Shown piece after piece: positions 23,661 to 27,765 of a stretch of 27,765 bases of DNA. Location of the stretch: contig JARCRR010000021.1 in NCBI GenBank assembly GCA_029850565.1, forward strand, positions 1-27,765, given 5' to 3'. The notes under the pieces are model-generated. The model was not told the DNA's origin. It worked only from the letters and a program-made list of their open reading frames with translations, and searched no databases. Made by a program: the position numbers and the translations under genes. Position 1 is the first letter of the stretch; each line of letters starts with the position of its first letter. Source of the DNA: Gallionella sp. GTDB taxonomy: Bacteria > Pseudomonadota > Gammaproteobacteria > Burkholderiales > Gallionellaceae.

Positions 23661-23801
23661 TCAGAGGGTAAATAGGGAATGATCCAACCTTTCCTCATAA
23701 GCAAAGTGCGCGACCGCATCATCCATGATGGCGGGTATGCACACGTTCAACTCATCCGTCCACTCCGGATGCCAGGGTGCGTTTTTAGGTTGGGATGACA
23801 T
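23661..23801 (-). pseudogene. remnant of a bacteriohemerythrin gene with internal deletion
   Basis: A 46-codon frame starts inside the last codons of the HD-GYP gene (ATG at 23801, 17-base overlap). Its first part, WHPEWTDELNVCIPAI, resembles the N-terminus of bacteriohemerythrins (W..W.DELxVGIxxIDxQH). Directly after it comes MDDAVAHFAYEERL, resembling the third iron-ligand helix (Y..xHFxxEExLM). The roughly 40-50 residues that should lie between, including the IDxQHK ligands, are missing, and the frame stops soon after. An intact protein would bind a di-iron centre and O2; this product could not. It may be a decayed gene or a functional micro-ORF. Identification rests on the two short motifs in the right order. 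Confidence 0.5.
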
Positions 23802-26800
23802 AGTTCTTCTCATTGAATAATGTCACACAGGCATCCACCACTTGCGAATCGTAATGTGTGCCGCGTCCCAGGTTGATTTCCTCCAGTGCAGCGTTGATAC
23901 CCAGCCCCGGACGATAAGGGCGGTGTGAGGACATCGCCTCGACCACGTCCGCCACACACAGGATGCGCGCTTCCAGCAAAATGGCATCGCCCTTGAGTCC
24001 CTGCGGATAACCCGAGCCATCCAGCCGTTCATGGTGTTGCAACACCATATCCGCGATCGGCCACGGAAATTTCACGTTCTTCAGGATGTCGTAGCCATCC
24101 TGCGGGTGTTCCTTGATGAGCATGTATTCGATGGTGCTGAGCCTGCCGGGTTTGGAGAGGATTTCCGATGGAATATGAATCTTCCCGAGGTCGTGAATGA
24201 TGGCAGCAAGATGGAGGCCCCTGAGTTGATTTTCCGACAAGCCCATTTCCCGCGCGATAGCCGTTGCCAGTTCGGCGACGCGGCGCTGATGGCCGGCAGT
24301 ATAGGGGTCTCGCGCCTCTACGGTGTCCGCGATGGTCTGGATAGATTGTTCCAAGCTGTCATGCAGAATCTTGGTGTGCTGTTCATGTTCTCTGCGAGTA
24401 CGCAGGGTAGTGATGCCATAGGCCAGATCGTTGGTCAACTCCTCCAGCAGCCGCACCTCCTCCTCGTCGAAAGCATTCACATCGGATGAAAAGATGCTCA
24501 AACCGCCAAATGTCCTGCCACCCCCCGTGAGGGGCAGCGCGATATTTGAGACATTGCCGCGCGTCAGCGCGGCATCCTTCCAGGCTTTGAATCCAGGGTC
24601 GACGGCAATGTCGCGGCAAATCTGCGGAGTTCTACTGCGAATAGCCCTGGTGAGAGGAACAGCTTGCTCCGTGGCTGCCCAGCTCATGATCTGCCCAGAA
24701 TAATAGCTATCCTTTATGCCAGCCCATGCCATGGGCTTGATACTCTCTCCCGAGTCGTCCTCGGCATAATAGACTGCCGCCATGCTGTAGCCACCCTGCT
24801 CCACGATGACGTCCACAACCTCTTGCAGCAATTCATCCTCTCTCATCGCACGCACCAGCGCCAGATTGCCAGCCGAGAGCGTCTTGAGCGCACGGTTAGC
24901 GCGGCGTAGCGATTCTTCTGCTTTTTTGCGCTCGGTGATGTTGCGCGACGAACTAAGAATGATCTTCCGTCCGCCTGACTCGATAATGAGGGAAGTGACT
25001 TCGATCGGCATGATGGAACCGTCCTTGCAGCGGTGTGCAGCCTCAAAGGTGTTTGTACCTTGCTCCATCAACTCCACGATCTTGGCTTCAATGAATTTCT
25101 CGTACGCCGGCACATCAAGCGCATGCAAATTCATTGCCATCAGTTCGTCGCGGGTGTAACCGCGTGTTTTCCAAGCCGCTTCATTCAGATAGATAAAGTT
25201 GCCATCAAAATCAAAGGCCATGATCGAGTCGGCGGTGTTGTCCAAGAGCTGCGAGCTTAAGAGTAGCCTTTCTTCGGCCACCTTGCGTTCGGTGATGTCC
25301 GTCATGATTACGACGATTCCGGTAGGTTTCCCGGATGGATCTCGCAAGACACTCCCTGCTGTTTCGCCCCTAAACTGGCTGCCATCTTTTCGCAACATCG
25401 TGAGCTCGACATTGTGCATGGCTCCTCGGGAGACAAGATCCCCCAGCAGTTCTCTCGCATGTTGACGTTCGTTCTCAACAACAAGGTTGAACCCGCTTGT
25501 ACCGAGCAGCTCTTCTTTGTTTGAGTAACCGTGCAGATTAACGGTTGTCTGATTACACTCGGCTACCATTCCGTTCAGGTCGACCAAATAGATGGCGTTC
25601 GGAGATGAGTCAAATATATTTTGTATTTTCTCTTGTGTTGCTCTGAGCTTATTCTCCGTATTCTTGCGCTCGCTAATGTCGCGCACCGTTGCTTGTACTG
25701 ATACTTGTCCTTCCAACTCCATACGGGTAAGCAGCACATCTGCGGGAAACGGCATTCCGTCGATACGCTGGTGTTCCCACTCAAAGAAATGCGAGCCTTC
25801 TCGCATGGCCGTCGCGATCATCTCCTGTGCCTTTTCGACTGAGGAGCGTCCGTCGGGCTGTCGGTCCGGCGAAACATTCCACGGCCCGAGCGCGGTGAAT
25901 TCGCTTACACTTGCTGCCCCAAACAATTGCAGGGTCGCAGTGTTCGCGCTGGTGAACTTCCACGATGGAGGCGCTAGCATCATCAATGCATCGCGAGAGC
26001 TTTCGAACAGCAACCGGTGTTTTTCTTCGCTAGCGCGAAGCTGTGCTTCCGAATGCTTGCGCTCGGTGACATCCAGCCCTACGGAAAGCAAGCCTGTGGT
26101 ATTGCCTGCCACATCCTTCAACGTCTTGTCATACCATTCAATCAGCCGTTGCGGGCCATCCTTGGTGAGGAGTGCAGTGACATTTCCACGCGTTTGAATA
26201 TCCTGAATGGCTCCGAGAAACAACGCCCTCGTTTCTTCCCTCTCTGATTCGGCAAGAAACGTGCTGAACCAATCCTTTCCTCTAACCTCATTCAAGGAAT
26301 AACCTGTCAGGTCTTCCATGTAACGGTTGAAGCGAACGATCTGACCTTGCGGGTTTAGCACCAGTATGATGACCTGTGCGGTATCCACCATCCCATCGGA
26401 GAAATCCCGTTCCTGTTGCAGCAAAGATTCAGATTGCTTGCGCGCAGTGATGTCTTCGAGGATATGCACGGAATAGAGATATGCACCCTGCTCGTCCTTA
26501 ATGGAAAATGAACGAGAGAGGTAAGTCGCATCGCCGACCATCACTTCTTCTTCTTCTTCTTCTTCTTCTGCTTTTTTCATTGCGCGCATAGAGAACGGCA
26601 ACGGGCCAGCGGTTTTCGGGAAGATCTCGTAGTAGGGTTGGCCGATGATCTGCTTGAAGGGAATCCCGGCGCATCGCTGGTAAGCCTTGTTGCAACGCAG
26701 AATGCGGAAATCTTTGTCATGTAGGAAAATGAGGTCGTCCACCGCATCCAGCGCAGCCACCCATTCCTGATGCGCCTGTTCGACCTGCTTGAGCGCTTTC

Positions 26801-26838
26801 TCCAGTTCCTCGCTCAGCGCTTTGGTGGAAGCGTTCAT
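23785..26838 (-). CDS. multi-PAS/GAF HD-GYP cyclic-di-GMP phosphodiesterase
   Basis: Large sensory phosphodiesterase of 1017 residues. Domains in order: a short helical start, five PAS domains (about 27-135, 147-262, 270-395, 400-525 and 527-650, most ending in DITERK-type motifs), a GAF domain (about 665-815), and an HD-GYP domain (about 840-1010). The HD-GYP metal ligands are kept: His882-Asp883 in IIHDLGKIHIP, then His935-His936-Glu937 with Asp940-Gly941 and Gly943-Tyr944-Pro945. It should therefore hydrolyse c-di-GMP. No membrane segment is seen, so it is likely cytoplasmic. GAGGTGG precedes ATG 26838, which overlaps the stop of the small upstream gene (ATGA). Ligands of the PAS and GAF domains cannot be told from sequence. 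Residues 91-98 are eight consecutive glutamates. Confidence 0.93.
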   Translation of the reverse strand: MNASTKALSEELEKALKQVEQAHQEWVAALDAVDDLIFLHDKDFRILRCNKAYQRCAGIPFKQIIGQPYYEIFPKTAGPLPFSMRAMKKAEEEEEEEEVMVGDATYLSRSFSIKDEQGAYLYSVHILEDITARKQSESLLQQERDFSDGMVDTAQVIILVLNPQGQIVRFNRYMEDLTGYSLNEVRGKDWFSTFLAESEREETRALFLGAIQDIQTRGNVTALLTKDGPQRLIEWYDKTLKDVAGNTTGLLSVGLDVTERKHSEAQLRASEEKHRLLFESSRDALMMLAPPSWKFTSANTATLQLFGAASVSEFTALGPWNVSPDRQPDGRSSVEKAQEMIATAMREGSHFFEWEHQRIDGMPFPADVLLTRMELEGQVSVQATVRDISERKNTENKLRATQEKIQNIFDSSPNAIYLVDLNGMVAECNQTTVNLHGYSNKEELLGTSGFNLVVENERQHARELLGDLVSRGAMHNVELTMLRKDGSQFRGETAGSVLRDPSGKPTGIVVIMTDITERKVAEERLLLSSQLLDNTADSIMAFDFDGNFIYLNEAAWKTRGYTRDELMAMNLHALDVPAYEKFIEAKIVELMEQGTNTFEAAHRCKDGSIMPIEVTSLIIESGGRKIILSSSRNITERKKAEESLRRANRALKTLSAGNLALVRAMREDELLQEVVDVIVEQGGYSMAAVYYAEDDSGESIKPMAWAGIKDSYYSGQIMSWAATEQAVPLTRAIRSRTPQICRDIAVDPGFKAWKDAALTRGNVSNIALPLTGGGRTFGGLSIFSSDVNAFDEEEVRLLEELTNDLAYGITTLRTRREHEQHTKILHDSLEQSIQTIADTVEARDPYTAGHQRRVAELATAIAREMGLSENQLRGLHLAAIIHDLGKIHIPSEILSKPGRLSTIEYMLIKEHPQDGYDILKNVKFPWPIADMVLQHHERLDGSGYPQGLKGDAILLEARILCVADVVEAMSSHRPYRPGLGINAALEEINLGRGTHYDSQVVDACVTLFNEKNYVIPT
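26544..26569. repeat. GAA trinucleotide microsatellite in PAS1 coding sequence
   Basis: Eight uninterrupted CTT units on the plus strand encode Glu91-Glu98 of the PAS/GAF/HD-GYP protein. Because the unit is three bases, slippage would alter the glutamate run length without breaking the frame. Confidence 0.9.
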
Positions 26839-27026
26839 GATGCCACCTCATGTTCTTTCGCCTGAACAAGCCGCACGTGCAAATCCACGCCCCGCGTTCC
26901 CGCCTCGGTCACACTGGCATAACGGCAATAGACAATATTTATAAACAGCACGCAGAGTAGCGTGTTCTGGGGAAACGCGGGCACTTCGATAGCATCGAAT
27001 GGTTGACGCCAGATTTCGGTGTTCAT
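26835..27026 (-). CDS. small protein of unknown function, coupled to the HD-GYP gene
   Basis: A 63-residue frame beginning MNTEIWRQPFDAIEVPAFPQ that I do not recognise. It has a mid-protein hydrophobic stretch (LLCVLFINIVY) and a charged end (VQAKEHEVAS). No signal peptide or known motif is present. ATG 27026 is preferred to an ATG two codons upstream (27032), because GGAGAG lies about nine bases before it. Support for a real gene comes from the Shine-Dalgarno, the candidate promoter upstream, and the four-base ATGA overlap with the HD-GYP start, which suggests translational coupling. It could act as a leader peptide or a small partner of the phosphodiesterase. Confidence 0.5.
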   Translation of the reverse strand: MNTEIWRQPFDAIEVPAFPQNTLLCVLFINIVYCRYASVTEAGTRGVDLHVRLVQAKEHEVAS

Positions 27027-27081
27027 TGTCATGCTCTCCGGCTGGACAGTAACACCCTCCTCCTACATTTTGTTTTTTTTG

Positions 27082-27110
27082 ATTATGAACTTATGTAGAA
27101 CAAATACAAA
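27082..27110 (-). promoter_or_regulatory. putative promoter for the small gene and HD-GYP gene
   Basis: On the minus strand TTTGTA (27105-27110) and CATAAT (27082-27087) are separated by exactly 17 bases in an AT-rich stretch. An A-rich tract (27067-27080) lies just downstream of the -10. Transcription would start about 50 bases before the ATG at 27026. Confidence 0.45.
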
Positions 27111-27216
27111 CCACAAAGTCGAACTGTGTGCAAAAGCGGACTTCTGTATCTTTTGAGCGTTCCAATTCAAAAGCCAAAATTCAAAAGGGTCGGGTTCGCA
27201 ATGTTTTTCAAACTCA

Positions 27217-27765
27217 TCAATCCGCCGCAGGCAACCGAATCGTATACTGCCCCGACTTCTCATCACGCATCAGCGTTAGCAATTTGTTCTTCTGCGCATC
27301 TTCCATCAGCTCCCGGAACGAACGGTAACCATAGAATGATTCGTTGAAGCCGGGCCTGCGCCGCTGCATGGTGGTCTTAACCATGGAGCCCCAGAGTTTC
27401 TCGTCCGATCCGCGTTCGGAAATGAGGCCTTCGACGGTCTCCACTAGGAAGTCCATCGCCTCTTGCTTCTTGTCTTCGTCGCTCCTGGCTGCGGCCGGTT
27501 TTGCGGTTTCAGCTTTCACTTTGGCCGGCGCTTTCTTGGCGGCCTGTTTCTTCTTCGCCTCCTGTACGCGCACGAGGTCGTCGTAGAAGATGAATTCGTC
27601 GCAGTTGGCGGAGAGCAGGTCGGAGGTGGAATCCTTCACGCCGATGCCGATGACGTATTTGTTGCTCTCGCGCAGCTTGGAGACCAGCGGCGAAAAATCG
27701 GAATCGCCGCTGATGATGACGAAAGTGTCCACATGGGCCTTGGTGTAACACAGGTCTAGCGCATC
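27217..27765 (-). CDS. NYN domain protein with OST-HTH/LOTUS domain, partial at right edge
   Basis: Predicted RNA-binding or ribonuclease-like protein whose N-terminus lies outside the window; the frame is open to base 27765. The visible part opens with DALDLCYTKAHVDTFVIISG followed by DSDFSPLVSKLRE, the second half of a NYN (LabA/DUF88-type PIN-like) domain with its acidic residues. A Lys/Ala-rich linker (KKQAAKKAPAKVKAETAKPA) follows, then a winged-helix OST-HTH/LOTUS domain. That domain carries RRRPGFNESFYGYRSFRELM and ends GQYTIRLPAAD. A GTG at 27732 could be mistaken for a start, but the NYN sequence continues upstream in frame. Roles reported for such fusions involve RNA turnover or silencing, but none can be assigned here. 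The 190 bases downstream hold no clear terminator. Confidence 0.85.
   Translation of the reverse strand, partial: DALDLCYTKAHVDTFVIISGDSDFSPLVSKLRESNKYVIGIGVKDSTSDLLSANCDEFIFYDDLVRVQEAKKKQAAKKAPAKVKAETAKPAAARSDEDKKQEAMDFLVETVEGLISERGSDEKLWGSMVKTTMQRRRPGFNESFYGYRSFRELMEDAQKNKLLTLMRDEKSGQYTIRLPAAD

Noticed and set aside
23507..23722. 71-codon minus-strand frame between the argS start and the hemerythrin remnant
   Set aside because: It overlaps the argS promoter and start and the remnant in another frame, with no recognisable motif.
1..27765. CRISPR arrays, tRNA or rRNA genes, transposases, phage genes
   Set aside because: No regularly spaced repeats, cloverleaf-like sequences, rRNA signatures or transposase motifs were seen by eye on either strand.

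Overview
The window looks like a chromosomal segment of a betaproteobacterium, most likely Nitrosomonadales/Gallionellaceae-like. That placement is inferred from gene order and protein character, not from a database search. Most genes are GC-rich housekeeping genes in neighbourhoods typical of Betaproteobacteria: dapF-DUF484-xerC, mreBCD-mrdA-rodA-rlpA divergent from gatCAB, and argS followed by an FtsN-like SPOR gene and dsbA.

Layout. 1-1434 (minus, cut by the window edge): a cNMP-like/CBS/DUF294 nucleotidyltransferase, divergent from a small CoA-binding protein. 2065-5845 (plus): dapF, a DUF484 gene, xerC and an RlmI-type 23S rRNA methyltransferase. The last two overlap by four bases, and a long inverted repeat separates DUF484 from xerC. 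5886-7147 (plus): a lower-GC two-gene restriction-modification module, pairing a BglII/BstYI-like endonuclease with an MT-A70 adenine methyltransferase, closed by a strong terminator. 7258-7640 has no gene and holds three stacked sequences resembling dispersed intergenic repeats. 7641-8406 (minus): two single-domain rhodaneses, one exported or membrane-anchored and one cytoplasmic, with a perfect inverted repeat over the putative promoter of the second. 8498-14971 (minus): the rod-shape/elongasome cluster mreB-mreC-mreD-mrdA-rodA-rlpA. 15056-19097 (plus): gatC-gatA-gatB and a translationally coupled ankyrin-repeat gene. 19123-23522 (minus): argS, an FtsN-like SPOR protein, dsbA, an SDR and a RquA-like methyltransferase. 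23661-27026 (minus): a small unknown gene, a five-PAS/GAF/HD-GYP cyclic-di-GMP phosphodiesterase, and what looks like the collapsed remnant of a bacteriohemerythrin gene. 27217 to the right edge (minus): a NYN-LOTUS/OST-HTH protein, cut by the edge.

Functionally, the Mre/RodA/PBP2/RlpA block builds and remodels the lateral cell wall. GatCAB corrects misacylated Asn/Gln tRNAs. The PAS-GAF-HD-GYP protein would link several sensory inputs to c-di-GMP breakdown. The RquA-like protein hints at rhodoquinone and low-oxygen respiration.

The points most worth a second look are: the RquA-like protein; a roughly 300-base AT-rich mosaic block inside gatB; the hemerythrin remnant overlapping the HD-GYP stop; the restriction-modification pair; the palindrome at the rhodanese promoter; and an eight-unit GAA microsatellite in the first PAS domain. 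I saw no rRNA, tRNA, CRISPR array, transposase or prophage gene.
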